A DNA stretch of 64,000 nucleotides from Tepidisphaera sp. GTDB taxonomy: Bacteria; Planctomycetota; Phycisphaerae; Phycisphaerales; UBA1924. The notes under the pieces were generated by a model that was given only the letters and a program-made list of their open reading frames with translations, did not search any database and was not told where the DNA came from. The position numbers and the translations under genes are program-made. Positions 1 to 8,942 of the stretch are shown piece by piece. The stretch spans positions 248,001-312,000 of the forward strand of contig WGNV01000001.1 in NCBI GenBank assembly GCA_016124375.1, written 5' to 3'. Positions within the stretch are counted from its first letter, which is position 1, and every line of letters begins with the position of its first letter.

Positions 1-398
1 GGCCCGGGCGCCGGCACCTTGGGCAGTTCGTACGTCGCCGCGGCGATCGTCGCATCGCGCGGCGCCATTTGGATCATCGGCGGCACGCCCAGCGCCACCC
101 GCACGCCGCCATCCCCCAAGGGCTGGCCCGCAAGCCCTTGCAGCTTCTCCGTCAGCGTGAACGCCGGCACATCGGGCAGCTTCGGGCTCTCCGATTTGAG
201 CTTGGCGGCCAGCTTGTTGGCCTCCTCCTCCACCGGGCGGAAGGCGTTCCCCGCCGTCAGCTTGTCGTCGCTGCCCACCTTGATGTAGTTCCCACTCAGG
301 AACTGCATCGCGATCACGCCCAGGAACGTGAGGCCCGTCACGCCCAGCACGATCTTGTCCGCGTTCGCCTCGAAGAAGTTGATGCCCTTCAGTTTCAT
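1..398 (-). CDS. Membrane-anchored protein of pilus operon, partial (3' end outside window)
   Basis: The gene starts with ATG at 398 and runs off the left edge still open, so only about 132 residues are visible. The protein begins MKLKGINFFEANADKIVLG, with one hydrophobic segment at about residues 13-34, followed by a charged, helical and proline-containing region. It is third in a minus-strand series after the PilM-like and PilO-like genes, 107 bp past the latter's stop. That placement suggests a pilus or type II secretion inner-membrane partner. I recognise no specific family, so the role is inferred from position only. Confidence 0.6.
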   Translation of the reverse strand, partial: MKLKGINFFEANADKIVLGVTGLTFLGVIAMQFLSGNYIKVGSDDKLTAGNAFRPVEEEANKLAAKLKSESPKLPDVPAFTLTEKLQGLAGQPLGDGGVRVALGVPPMIQMAPRDATIAAATYELPKVPAPG

Positions 399-505
399 GG
401 GCCACCCTTTCGCTCTGGCCGCTGAATCGCGCGGCCGGTCAATCCCTGCATCCACACACCCAAGCCGTCACACGCTCAACCCACTTCGTTCACGCCCGCG
501 CCGGC

Positions 506-1975
506 TTAGCCGCCGCCGCGCCCGCCGTTGTACTGTCCGCGACGCCCGGTCGGGGGCGGGGGCGGCGGCGCCGAGCCACCACCCTGCGGCACGCCGCCCG
601 GGAAGCCCGTCGCCTCGCCCTCGGGCGCGACCTTGCCGGTCAGGATGCCCTTGAGACGCTCGGGCATCAGGGGCTCGGTCCAGCTGCGCAGCCACACCGT
701 CTCGACGGTGAGCTTCACCCGCACCACCGGCTCCTGGCCATAGAAGTACCCCTGGCGCAGGTCCTCCCACTCGTCTACATCCGAGAGGTTCATGTCCAGC
801 ACGGTCATGAAGTTGGTCCGCTCGATGGCGTGCACCAGCTCGCGCAAGCGCGATGACGACGCCACCAGCGTGAGGTTCACCCGGCGGATGTCAAAGAACG
901 TGTTCCAAGGCCCGCTCACGCGCCCGGAGATCGACGCCCGCGCGTCGGTCGGGATCATGCCTGGCTTGGCGTCGGGCGAGGCCGCGGGCGGATTCGGATC
1001 GATCACCGCCGGCGCCTGACCCTGCGACTGCACGCCCATGCCGGGGATGCCCGAGATGCTCATCGATTCGAGGCGCTTGACCGGCCCTTCGTCGGCCGTC
1101 AGCACCCGCCCATCGGGCGTGGTGTTGGCCACGCGCAGCGCGGTCAGCATGTCGTCCATCACCCAGATGTCCCAGTTGAGCAGGAAGAAGTTGTTGGGCT
1201 CGATCATTTGCGCGGGCTGCTCGATGTGCCCGATCTGGATCCCGTTGGGCCCCTGGGGCAGGCTCTCGAGCGTCGCGTAGAACGTGATCTCCTTGGCCCG
1301 GTTCTGATACTCGCCCAGGCGCCGGGCGGTCAGCGTCTCCATCAGCTTCTGCTGCTCTTCCGGGGTCAGCTCGCGCTTGTTGGCCGTCACCTTCTCGGCC
1401 TCGCGCTGGGCCAGGTCCTTGACGGCGGCCGCCAGCTTCACCGGATCGGCCGGCCCGCCCGCCCGCACCCGGTCCAGCATGGCCTGGTAGGGGTTGGGGT
1501 TGCCGCGCTTGCCCAGCAGCTTGTCTTCCATGTCGTTGAGCTTTTCCTGCTCAACATCCTTGTTTTCGGCCTTGGGGAAGAGCCCACTCACCATCACCTT
1601 GTGCTCATCGCGCCCCAGCGACTGGGCGGCGGGGCCCACGCCCTTGTTGAAGTCCTCGGCCAGCTTGTACGCCTCGGCCGCGGCTTTCTCGAGCGTCTCT
1701 TTGTTCTGCTTGAACCACTCGGTGATCTTGTCGTTGGGTTCCACCTTGTTCAGCGAAACCTCGGGCACGCTGGGATCGACCTGCGGCAACTTGTAATCCA
1801 CCGTCGAAGCCTTCAGCTTCGACAGTTGGTCGTTGGCCGCCTTCGCCCGCTCGGTGCGGATCGATTCGCCCCATGAAGAACTCACAAACCACGACGTGGG
1901 CAGGATCACCAGGATCAGCACCACGAACACCACGATCAAGATGTTGCTCTTGATCCAGGCCAGCACGGGCTTCAT
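506..1975 (-). CDS. PilO-like single-pass membrane protein of pilus operon
   Basis: A 489-residue protein. The ATG at 1975 overlaps the stop of the upstream PilM-like gene (ATGA), which points to translational coupling; the longer upstream reading is an overlap artefact. A short cytoplasmic start (MKPVLAWIKSN) precedes a transmembrane helix at about residues 12-33. A long charged helical region follows, then an alpha/beta region near residues 350-450, and a proline- and glycine-rich tail. This topology resembles PilO-type assembly proteins, although it is much longer than the usual roughly 200 residues. PilO-like is an inference from topology and position next to PilM; sequence identity is not obvious. 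Confidence 0.65.
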   Translation of the reverse strand: MKPVLAWIKSNILIVVFVVLILVILPTSWFVSSSWGESIRTERAKAANDQLSKLKASTVDYKLPQVDPSVPEVSLNKVEPNDKITEWFKQNKETLEKAAAEAYKLAEDFNKGVGPAAQSLGRDEHKVMVSGLFPKAENKDVEQEKLNDMEDKLLGKRGNPNPYQAMLDRVRAGGPADPVKLAAAVKDLAQREAEKVTANKRELTPEEQQKLMETLTARRLGEYQNRAKEITFYATLESLPQGPNGIQIGHIEQPAQMIEPNNFFLLNWDIWVMDDMLTALRVANTTPDGRVLTADEGPVKRLESMSISGIPGMGVQSQGQAPAVIDPNPPAASPDAKPGMIPTDARASISGRVSGPWNTFFDIRRVNLTLVASSSRLRELVHAIERTNFMTVLDMNLSDVDEWEDLRQGYFYGQEPVVRVKLTVETVWLRSWTEPLMPERLKGILTGKVAPEGEATGFPGGVPQGGGSAPPPPPPTGRRGQYNGGRGGG

Positions 1976-4119
1976 GAACCACCTCCGGTCTTGGGCGGGT
2001 TGGTCGCGTCCTTGGCCGCCCCATCGGCGGGCGGGGGCTCGGGGGGCAGGAAGGCCGCCCACCACGTCACGGTCACAGTCGCGGTCTGCTTGCGGGTCTG
2101 GGGAGGCGCGTTGAGCTGCGCCATCTTGTTCAGTTCGGTGAGGGCGGCAGTCGCGTCAGGCGAGGGCTGGCCGCCCCCGCCGGCACCCGGGCCCCCAAAG
2201 CCGCTCGCCGGCCCGCCCCCTGGGACGATGGGGATGATCCGCCCGCCATCGGGCAGAATCGTCTCGCCCGGGTTCGAGCCGCCCCCGGAGCCGCCGCGCC
2301 TGAACGCGCGGCCTCTGTCGCGCCCGCCTTCGCCGCCCCCGAAGATGTCCCCCGGTGCCGCCGGCGCGCCCGACGCATCGCTGGCCACGTCCTGCGATGC
2401 TTCGATCCGGAAGCTGGGGTCGAGGAACTTCAAGGTGTACGGAACGTCCTTGCGCTTGGCGTTGGACTCCAGCCACTTCTGCACCGTCTCGGTGACAAAC
2501 CGGCGCGGCTCGGGCTGGTCGGTCGTCATGACCAGGCGGCACATGATCCTGGGGTGTTCGCTGATCCCCGCGGGCTCGGCCCCCGCTGATGCATCAACGA
2601 AGCCCCCCGGCCCGCCGGCACCCCCCGGACCTTCATACGTGGTTTCAAACTTCACCAGGTTGAAGGCCGGCAGCGGGGCCGACTCGGTCATTTTGAGCGT
2701 CTGAGCCCACGACTGGGCGGTCTTGTCCGCGTCGGCGAACATGCCGTAGAGGTCGGAGGAGATGAGCTCGTACGTGCCCTTCTTGTCCTTGAGAGCCGCG
2801 GCGTTGGCGGCCCGGTAGTCCGGCTCGCCCGCCGTCGTCACCCCGGCCGCCGTGGCCGCGGTCTTCTTACCGGTCGCGTCCCGCAGCGCGCTCTCAATGA
2901 CCTGCGCCGGCGCGTGGCTACTGACCTCGAAGTAGTCGCGTGCGGGGCCGATGAACATCGCCCCGCCGGCCAAAGCCGCGACGCCCGCGGCCATGCCGAA
3001 CCAGGGGACCTTTTCCTTCCACATTGCCTTGCGCAACACGTTGGTAGGCATGAGGTTGCCACCCACGCTGTTGAGGCCCAGCCCGTGCAGGGCCAAGCCG
3101 TAGGCCGTGACGAGTTGGAGCGCCATGTCATTGAGGGCCACCGACTTGTCGTCGCCCTCCTTGGCGCCTTCCAGCTTGATCCGCTTGAACTCCTCGATGC
3201 GGTAGACGTCCATCGAGAGTTGCTGCTTGAGGTACTTCCGCAAGCCGGGCAGGGCAAACGTCGACCCGACGCCGATCAGGCGGGTGAGCTCGACATCCTT
3301 ATTGAGGCTCTGGAAGTAGCCGATGGAGCGCTGAATGTCCGAGGCGAGGTCGGTAAAGACCGGGCGCATCGCCTGGAAGACCTGACGGGCGTGGCGGGAG
3401 TCCTCGGCTTCGCGCTTCAGCTTCTCCGCCTTGGGGTAGCTGAGCTGGAACTGACTCACCAGGGCATCGGTGAACTGATGGCCGCCAATCGGGAAGGTCC
3501 GAACCCACATTTTCCCTGGGGTCGCGACCACCAAATCCGTGGAGGTCGTGCCGACGTCCACAATAATGGTTCCGGGCGTCTTGTCGTCGAATTGCAGGTC
3601 GTAGGCCAGGGCGTTGTAGAGGGCGATGGGTCCGAGAACCACATAGTTTGGGTTAATCCCAACATCGGCGAGCATGGCGAGACGCTCGTTCACGCGGTCC
3701 TTGGTGACCGCGAAAATGCCGACTTCGACATCCGGTGACGAGGGGCTCACAAAGGTCTGATAATCCCATTCCACCTGTTCGAGTGGGAAGGGGATTTGCT
3801 GCATGGCTTCGTAGCGAACGACGCCGGAGACCCTTTTGGGGTCGACGGGCGGCAGTTTGGCGAAGCGGGCGAAGCCGGCGTGGCCGGGCATGGAGACAGC
3901 GACGCTCGCCTTGGAGAGATCGTGCTGGCTGGTGAGGGCACCCAGCGAGACGCGGAGCACGTCGTTGGCGTCGACGCCGGGCGTGCTGAGCGGGCGCGGG
4001 TGCTGGATGACGGCGTATTCGGTGATCCGGGCTCCGCTGTCGCCCACGGCTTCGAGCTTGATCGCCTTGACGGCGGAAGCACCGACTTCGATTCCCCAGC
4101 AGACGCTGCTTGACGGCAT
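1972..4119 (-). CDS. pilM: Type IV pilus assembly PilM, fused to a PilN-like membrane domain
   Basis: A 715-residue protein. Residues 1-350 form an actin-like PilM domain: an opening WGIEVGASAVKAIKLE segment, the PilM-typical RYEAMQQIPFPLEQVEWDYQ at about 102-121, and a phosphate-binding type DVGTTSTDLV at about 188-197. PilM normally ends near 350 residues. Here the chain continues through NLMP (355-358), which resembles the start of PilN, into a transmembrane helix at about 372-391, then a long presumably periplasmic region with glycine-rich linkers. So PilM and PilN appear fused. PilM is cytoplasmic and recruits PilN/PilO to the pilus motor. The gene is first in the operon and overlaps the next gene by 4 bp. 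Confidence 0.85.
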   Translation of the reverse strand: MPSSSVCWGIEVGASAVKAIKLEAVGDSGARITEYAVIQHPRPLSTPGVDANDVLRVSLGALTSQHDLSKASVAVSMPGHAGFARFAKLPPVDPKRVSGVVRYEAMQQIPFPLEQVEWDYQTFVSPSSPDVEVGIFAVTKDRVNERLAMLADVGINPNYVVLGPIALYNALAYDLQFDDKTPGTIIVDVGTTSTDLVVATPGKMWVRTFPIGGHQFTDALVSQFQLSYPKAEKLKREAEDSRHARQVFQAMRPVFTDLASDIQRSIGYFQSLNKDVELTRLIGVGSTFALPGLRKYLKQQLSMDVYRIEEFKRIKLEGAKEGDDKSVALNDMALQLVTAYGLALHGLGLNSVGGNLMPTNVLRKAMWKEKVPWFGMAAGVAALAGGAMFIGPARDYFEVSSHAPAQVIESALRDATGKKTAATAAGVTTAGEPDYRAANAAALKDKKGTYELISSDLYGMFADADKTAQSWAQTLKMTESAPLPAFNLVKFETTYEGPGGAGGPGGFVDASAGAEPAGISEHPRIMCRLVMTTDQPEPRRFVTETVQKWLESNAKRKDVPYTLKFLDPSFRIEASQDVASDASGAPAAPGDIFGGGEGGRDRGRAFRRGGSGGGSNPGETILPDGGRIIPIVPGGGPASGFGGPGAGGGGQPSPDATAALTELNKMAQLNAPPQTRKQTATVTVTWWAAFLPPEPPPADGAAKDATNPPKTGGGS

Positions 4120-4390
4120 GCCGCACCTCGGTGAACTTTCCAGACCAGGCGAACGCGCTCCGTGCGCGTCGTCCCGGCCGGGGGGACGGATGGTACTCGG
4201 TTCGCTTCGCCCGCGAAAGGCCTTCGGGAGAAAACGCGAACACCGAGGATACGGGCAGGTCGGTCATCCCGTTCCGCGGTTTGCGTCACGGGTGTGTAAC
4301 GGCGCGTGAGGGCGGGCGGGCGGCGTCGCTGGCCATCGGGAGGGATGCCGCCCTCTCCTCAAGCGTTGACGCCTTTGGTATTCTCCGAGT

Positions 4391-5191
4391 ATGCCTCCTC
4401 CGACGACAACCAGCGACGACGCGACCGACGCCCAGCCCGTGGGTAGCGGCTCGTACGAGGTGGGCCCGGGGGACTGCATCCACTCGATCGCCTTTGATCA
4501 CGGCTTGTTCTGGCAGACGCTCTGGAATCATCCGGATAATGCCGACGTCAAGGCGGCGCGCAAGTCTCCCTCGCTGCTGATGGTGGGCGACCGCCTGACG
4601 GTGCCGCCGATCACGATCAAGAAGGAAAACCGTCCGAACGAGGCACGGCACAAGTTCAAGCGCAAGGGCGTGCCCGCCAAGCTGGTGCTCATCCTCATGC
4701 GACCGGCGGCGGATGACGACCGGATCGACGAGGGGACGCAGCCCGAGCGATCGGTCGACGGCAACAGCCAGGATCCGGACCCGGTCGAGGCCAAGCCCCA
4801 GGAGCCCTGGGCCAACGCCCCGTGGACGTGCACGATCGACGGCGCGTTGTTCAGCGGCACGACCGGCAGCGATGGAAAGATCGAGCTGTCGATCAGCCCG
4901 GGGGCGAGGCAGGGGCGGCTGGTGATTGATACCGACAAGCCCACGCAGCGGGTGATCATGCTGAACCTGGGTGGGCTGGAGCCGCCCGACTCGGTGAAGG
5001 GGGCGATGCAGCGCCTGACGAACCTGGGCTTTGAGCCGGGCGGGACGGAGCCCCCGGGGGACACCGACTCGCAGGGGCAGGCGACGCTGCGCCACGCGAT
5101 CGAGTCGTTCCAGAACGCGAATGACCTGGCGCCCAGCGGCGAGCTGGATCAGCAGACGGTGGACACACTCAAGGAGGTTCACGGCAGTTAG
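4391..5191 (+). CDS. LysM-like and peptidoglycan-binding domain protein
   Basis: A 266-residue protein without a signal peptide. Residues about 20-75 form a LysM-like segment (SYEVGPGDCIHSIAFDHG, WNHPDNADVK, LLMVGDRLTVPP). A central region contains RHKFKRKGVPAKLVLILM and GKIELSI. The C-terminus (about 195-264) is a PG_binding_1 type repeat ending ELDQQTVDTLKEVHGS. In other bacteria this LysM-plus-linker architecture often occurs near contractile injection or type VI secretion effector genes; that is family knowledge recalled without a search. A metzincin-like protease gene follows in the same direction. It may bind cell wall or carry a partner, but no function is shown. Confidence 0.75.
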   Translation: MPPPTTTSDDATDAQPVGSGSYEVGPGDCIHSIAFDHGLFWQTLWNHPDNADVKAARKSPSLLMVGDRLTVPPITIKKENRPNEARHKFKRKGVPAKLVLILMRPAADDDRIDEGTQPERSVDGNSQDPDPVEAKPQEPWANAPWTCTIDGALFSGTTGSDGKIELSISPGARQGRLVIDTDKPTQRVIMLNLGGLEPPDSVKGAMQRLTNLGFEPGGTEPPGDTDSQGQATLRHAIESFQNANDLAPSGELDQQTVDTLKEVHGS

Positions 5192-5306
5192 CGGGGCCAC
5201 CAAGGCCGCGAATCCGGAATCCTGACCAGACGTCACGCGCACGCGAGCACACGAGGACCTTCGCGGGCGATTGAGGCACGAACCAGACGACGCGATACCC
5301 ACACAC

Positions 5307-7037
5307 ATGCGGAACTTTCGAATCAGACTGACTCAGGTTGCGTTCCGGTCTCCGTTCACGCGCGGGCCGGAGCGGATGCGGTTCACTGCCTCGGTTGATG
5401 GCAATGCGTTCGGGCCGAGCGCGCCGTTCACGCGCGACTGCGACAATCGCTCGACGGTCGCGCTGCCGGGGTTCAGCACGCTGATCGATCTGGACGCGAG
5501 GCCGATCGAGAACGGGCGGCCCAAGCCGATCGACGTGCAGCTGGTGGTGCAGAGCGATGAGCCGGGCGGCTCGCGGAACATCACGTTTCGGCATTCGTTC
5601 CGCTATCCGTTTTTCTCTCGGCGCGGCACGACGGCGCACACGGCGGGCATAGTGTCGTGGAACTTTGAGCAGGAACTGCAGTTGGTGGGGGCGGACGGGC
5701 TGATCGATCCGTTCGCGGACTTGTGCCGCGAAAGCCCGGATGGGCCGATGGAATCGACCCTGGGCTCGCCCGAGACGCGGATTCACGTGGAGGCGCACCC
5801 GGTGTTGCCGCACCGGGGGGGCTGCACGCCGCGGCGTCCGGCGTTTCCGGCGGGCACTCCCGGGCCTTATACGGCGACGGGTGCGGCAACGCGCCTGAAC
5901 CTGGCGAATGGCGAGCAGAATGTGATCTGGAATCCGTCGGTGATTCCGATCATGCCGCGGGGCACGACGCTGGACGCGACGAACTGCTCGAAGTTCAAGG
6001 TGACGTACTTTCGGCCCAGCACGCTGAACTTTCTGGAGACGGGGGACGACCGGCTGGAGTGGCGCGTGCAGCCGCTGACGGGCGGGCAGGCGCAGTTCTT
6101 TGGCCCGGTGAACGGACGGGTGTGCTCGCTGCACGGGGTGCGCGAGGGCGAGGTGATGCTGGAGCTGCGGTTCCGGGGCGCGGTGGTGGCGGTGTACCGG
6201 GCGCTGGTGGCGCCGCTGATTTCGATCCCCGCGCGGATGACGATCCTGTCGGTGGCGCCGACGGACCCGGCGTACACCAACGCGACGGACCCGGCGATGC
6301 GGCCAAACGTGACGCCGGCGGCGGTGGCGGGCCACCTGACGCTGGCGAACAAGTACTGGTGGCAGGCGGGAATTCAGCTCTACCGCTCGCGATCGACGGC
6401 GGTCGGGCGCTTGCCCGCGGGGGTCACGGCGGCTGCGGTGACCGCGACGACGCTGCGGGGCGTGTTCACGGCCCAGGTGCCCGCGGCCCTCACGATCAAC
6501 ATCGGCGGCAACGAGGGGGACGTGGGCAGCTTCAACGCCATCGACCTGGTGGCGAACTTCACCTACGGCATCAGCACCGCCGACGGGCGGACGCTGGGCG
6601 AGGCTTGCCTGCGCGAGACGCAGGGGCGGGCGACGATCAGCGACAGCGGCACGCCCAGCACGTCGTGGGCGAGGCCCAGCGGCTGTCCGCCCGATGGCGA
6701 TGCGGGCACGCAGACGATGAACCTGCGTCAGAACGGGGTGTACAACGCGGCCCTGGGGGGCGTGCACAACCTGTACGCGATGTATCTGCGGAACCACACG
6801 AGCCGGTTTGAGTACGTCAATACCATGGCGCACGAGCTGGGGCACATCCTGAACCTGGGGCACCGCGGCTGGGACACGGTGAACAACGCGGCGCCGACCG
6901 TGGATGACAACATCCACTGGCCGCAGGAGGAGAACATCATGCACCCGGACAACCCGGCGACGATCGCGCAGGACATCGACATCATCCAGGCGAAGGCGGC
7001 CAGGGCGAGCAAGCTGTGCACGCGGACGCGGGTGTGA
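5307..7037 (+). CDS. Metzincin-like zinc metalloprotease
   Basis: From ATG 5307 the protein is 576 residues; an in-frame TTG at 5271 is an alternative start, and neither has a strong ribosome site. The C-terminal part has the zinc motif HELGHILNLGHR followed by a plausible Met-turn in ENIMHPDN, which is the metzincin pattern (HExxHxxxxxH plus a downstream Met). Asn stands where Gly is common in the motif. The roughly 450-residue N-terminal part is beta-rich and unrecognised. No signal peptide is visible, so export, if any, would need a specialised route. It follows the LysM/PG-binding gene and abuts an octamer repeat tract just past its stop. Confidence 0.75.
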   Translation: MRNFRIRLTQVAFRSPFTRGPERMRFTASVDGNAFGPSAPFTRDCDNRSTVALPGFSTLIDLDARPIENGRPKPIDVQLVVQSDEPGGSRNITFRHSFRYPFFSRRGTTAHTAGIVSWNFEQELQLVGADGLIDPFADLCRESPDGPMESTLGSPETRIHVEAHPVLPHRGGCTPRRPAFPAGTPGPYTATGAATRLNLANGEQNVIWNPSVIPIMPRGTTLDATNCSKFKVTYFRPSTLNFLETGDDRLEWRVQPLTGGQAQFFGPVNGRVCSLHGVREGEVMLELRFRGAVVAVYRALVAPLISIPARMTILSVAPTDPAYTNATDPAMRPNVTPAAVAGHLTLANKYWWQAGIQLYRSRSTAVGRLPAGVTAAAVTATTLRGVFTAQVPAALTINIGGNEGDVGSFNAIDLVANFTYGISTADGRTLGEACLRETQGRATISDSGTPSTSWARPSGCPPDGDAGTQTMNLRQNGVYNAALGGVHNLYAMYLRNHTSRFEYVNTMAHELGHILNLGHRGWDTVNNAAPTVDDNIHWPQEENIMHPDNPATIAQDIDIIQAKAARASKLCTRTRV

Positions 7038-7107
7038 GGCGGGAAGAGACGGAGAGACGAAGAGACGGAAAGACGAAGTTCCGAAGTTCCGAAGAGAAGA
7101 AGAGATG
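7038..7107 (+). repeat. Octamer satellite tract 3' of the metalloprotease gene
   Basis: Beginning 6 bp after the stop at 7037, the plus strand shows period-8 units at 7044-7107: AAGAGACG, GAGAGACG, AAGAGACG, GAAAGACG, AAGTTCCG, AAGTTCCG, AAGAGAAG, AAGAGATG. The same two unit types, RAGAGACG and RAGTTCCG, recur after three other stop codons in this window. The following bases up to the next gene at 7157 show nothing clear. Confidence 0.85.
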
Positions 7108-7156
7108 ATGTTTCGACGTGTGACAAAGAGTTACTGGAAGAATGCGGCGATGAACT

Positions 7157-8008
7157 ATGGCAGGTGAACCCAGCGCAATCGAGGTTTTGGCGACGTCATC
7201 GGACGCGGGCGCGTTGACGAAAGCCGCGCAGGAGTTGGCGGCGTCGAAGGACGCGGCCGGCTTTGACGCGCTGCGGGCGTCGCTGGAGAACGCCAAGTTT
7301 CTGGACGCGATCGATCCGCCGGCCAAGCCGCCGGCCTCGCGCCTGGCGATGAACCTCTGGAAGATCCTGCGGACGCTGAGCGAGAACAAGGCGAAAGAGG
7401 CCCGGGGGGTTATCGAGGCATTGACGCAGGCGCCGGCGTATCAGAAGCACATCGCGCGGGTGGACCTGCTGCTGGAGGCGACCGAGACGCTGCGGCCGCC
7501 GGGGCCAAAGGTGGTGGAGTATTGGAAGACATACAGCGGGCACGCGGACATTCACGCGCCGGTGCTGCAGCGGATATTGATCGCGAATCGCTCGGGGGAG
7601 GCGCTGGGGCTGTTCGGCGAGATGATGGCGAACGAGGGGTTCGGCGCCGAGCGGCGGGTCAACTGGATTCACGCGGGCGTGCCGGCGGTGCGGAACGACG
7701 CGGGTGCGCTGGTGATGGTGACCAAGCTGGTGGACGACAAGCGGGTGTCGCCGCAGGTGCGTCTGGGCGCGGTCGAGGCGGTGTTTGATTGGGACGACGA
7801 GTGGGTGCCGATCCACGGTCCGGGCGTGTACCGCCCGGAGGCGAGGGCGCTGATGCACAAACCGGCCCGTGAGCAGGTGCGGGCGATCGCGAAGGCGGCT
7901 CGCGCGTGGCTGCCCATCCCTGGGCCGCTGGACGCCAAGATCACCGGCGTGCTTGCCGAGCTGGACACGCTGGACAGCCGCGAAAAGCCGGCACACGGCG
8001 GGAGCTAG
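7157..8008 (+). CDS. Hypothetical helical (HEAT-like) cytoplasmic protein
   Basis: A 283-residue protein with no signal peptide or membrane segment. It is rich in Ala, Leu and Lys, with a run of predicted amphipathic helices (for example SAIEVLATSSDAGALTKAAQ and PQVRLGAVEAVFDWDDEW) suggesting an armadillo/HEAT-like fold. The ATG at 7157 is the first good start after the repeat tract; another ATG lies just upstream out of frame. It is the third gene in the same direction after the LysM/PG-binding protein and the metzincin, which leaves open that it is an accessory or immunity-type protein. No family was recognised. Confidence 0.6.
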   Translation: MAGEPSAIEVLATSSDAGALTKAAQELAASKDAAGFDALRASLENAKFLDAIDPPAKPPASRLAMNLWKILRTLSENKAKEARGVIEALTQAPAYQKHIARVDLLLEATETLRPPGPKVVEYWKTYSGHADIHAPVLQRILIANRSGEALGLFGEMMANEGFGAERRVNWIHAGVPAVRNDAGALVMVTKLVDDKRVSPQVRLGAVEAVFDWDDEWVPIHGPGVYRPEARALMHKPAREQVRAIAKAARAWLPIPGPLDAKITGVLAELDTLDSREKPAHGGS

Positions 8009-8033
8009 CGGGCGGGCGAGGCGGCGGGCGTGG

Positions 8034-8672
8034 TCAAGCGCCGCTGTGCTGCGTTATTTTTTCGGCGGAGGCGGATGTGCTTTTGCCGTCGGCCCGGGGA
8101 TCGTCGCGAACAGGCGCGGCGGATGCCAGCGCCACTCGCTCGAACACGAAGAGGCAGTTGAGGCCCAGCTCGAAGCTGCGGCGCTTGGCGAGGCGGAACC
8201 CCGCCTGTTCGAAGACCGGCGTGGTCTGCTCGATGTCGTAGCCGTGATGCTCTTCCAGCGACATGCCGTCGATGAGTCTCAGCCGCGTGAGCAGCGCGAG
8301 GATGTGATCGACCTGGGGCTTGGGCACGGTGATGACCACGCGCCCGCCGGGCGTCAGCAGGCGTGCGCACTCGCGGGCGACGGCGCCCGCGTCGGGCACG
8401 TGCTCGAGCACCGCGAGCATGGTGATGCAGTCGAACGATTCGGCCGCGAGGTCGAGTTCGCCGGGCACCGTGCCGCGCCGGATAGAGATGTTGCCCCGGG
8501 CCTCGTCCTGGGCCAGTGGATCAACCCCCATGGCCGAACGCACCCGGCCCGACACCAGATTGAGCAGGGTCTGGTCGAAGCATCCGATGTCGAGCAGGCG
8601 GTCGCCCGGGCGGATGAACGGCAACGCCTGACGGATGCGGATGTCTCGCAGGATCGCGTCGAGGCGTTTCAC
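8034..8672 (-). CDS. Class I SAM-dependent methyltransferase
   Basis: A 212-residue protein with a GTG start at 8672, preceded by a GAGGAG ribosome site. Motif I is DRLLDIGCFDQTLLN (the glycine loop is atypical, G-C-F-D in place of GxGxG), followed by acidic MGVDP. Post-motif sequences SFDCITMLAVLEHV and LLTPGGRVVITVPKP are characteristic of the Methyltransf_11/23 type. The substrate is unknown. It lies downstream of the rpsI terminator in the same orientation and so probably has its own promoter in the roughly 270 bp gap. Confidence 0.8.
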   Translation of the reverse strand: MKRLDAILRDIRIRQALPFIRPGDRLLDIGCFDQTLLNLVSGRVRSAMGVDPLAQDEARGNISIRRGTVPGELDLAAESFDCITMLAVLEHVPDAGAVARECARLLTPGGRVVITVPKPQVDHILALLTRLRLIDGMSLEEHHGYDIEQTTPVFEQAGFRLAKRRSFELGLNCLFVFERVALASAAPVRDDPRADGKSTSASAEKITQHSGA

Positions 8673-8893
8673 GCGGCGGGTCTCCTCGAAAGGGTCGTTG
8701 CCGCGCCGGGAATTCCGGCGTGGCGCGGGGAGAGACGGTCAGGCCATTGCGCGGGGCGAACGCCGGCGCGGCTGGACCAAGGGGTGATTGTACACATCTT
8801 CGCCGCCGCGCCCGCCAACGCCCTGCGTGGGTTGGCGGCAGAGGATTCACCTCCGAAGCTGGGCGAGGCAGCGGGACAAACGCAAAAAGAAAA

Positions 8894-8913
8894 GCCCCGC
8901 GCGAGCGCGGGGC
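8894..8913 (-). terminator. Intrinsic terminator after rpsI
   Basis: A GC hairpin (GCCCCGC / GCGGGGC, 7-9 bp depending on loop choice) lies 30 bp past the rpsI stop. On the minus strand it is followed by a T-rich CTTTTCTTTTTG stretch. This is a standard rho-independent terminator and ends the rplM-rpsI transcript. Confidence 0.85.
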
Positions 8914-8942
8914 CTGGAAAAAACCACTGCAAGATCGACCGA

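Noticed and set aside
2260..2300. tRNA-like GGTTCGAGCC motif
   Set aside because: It is inside the PilM coding region and lacks an acceptor stem and anticodon arm.
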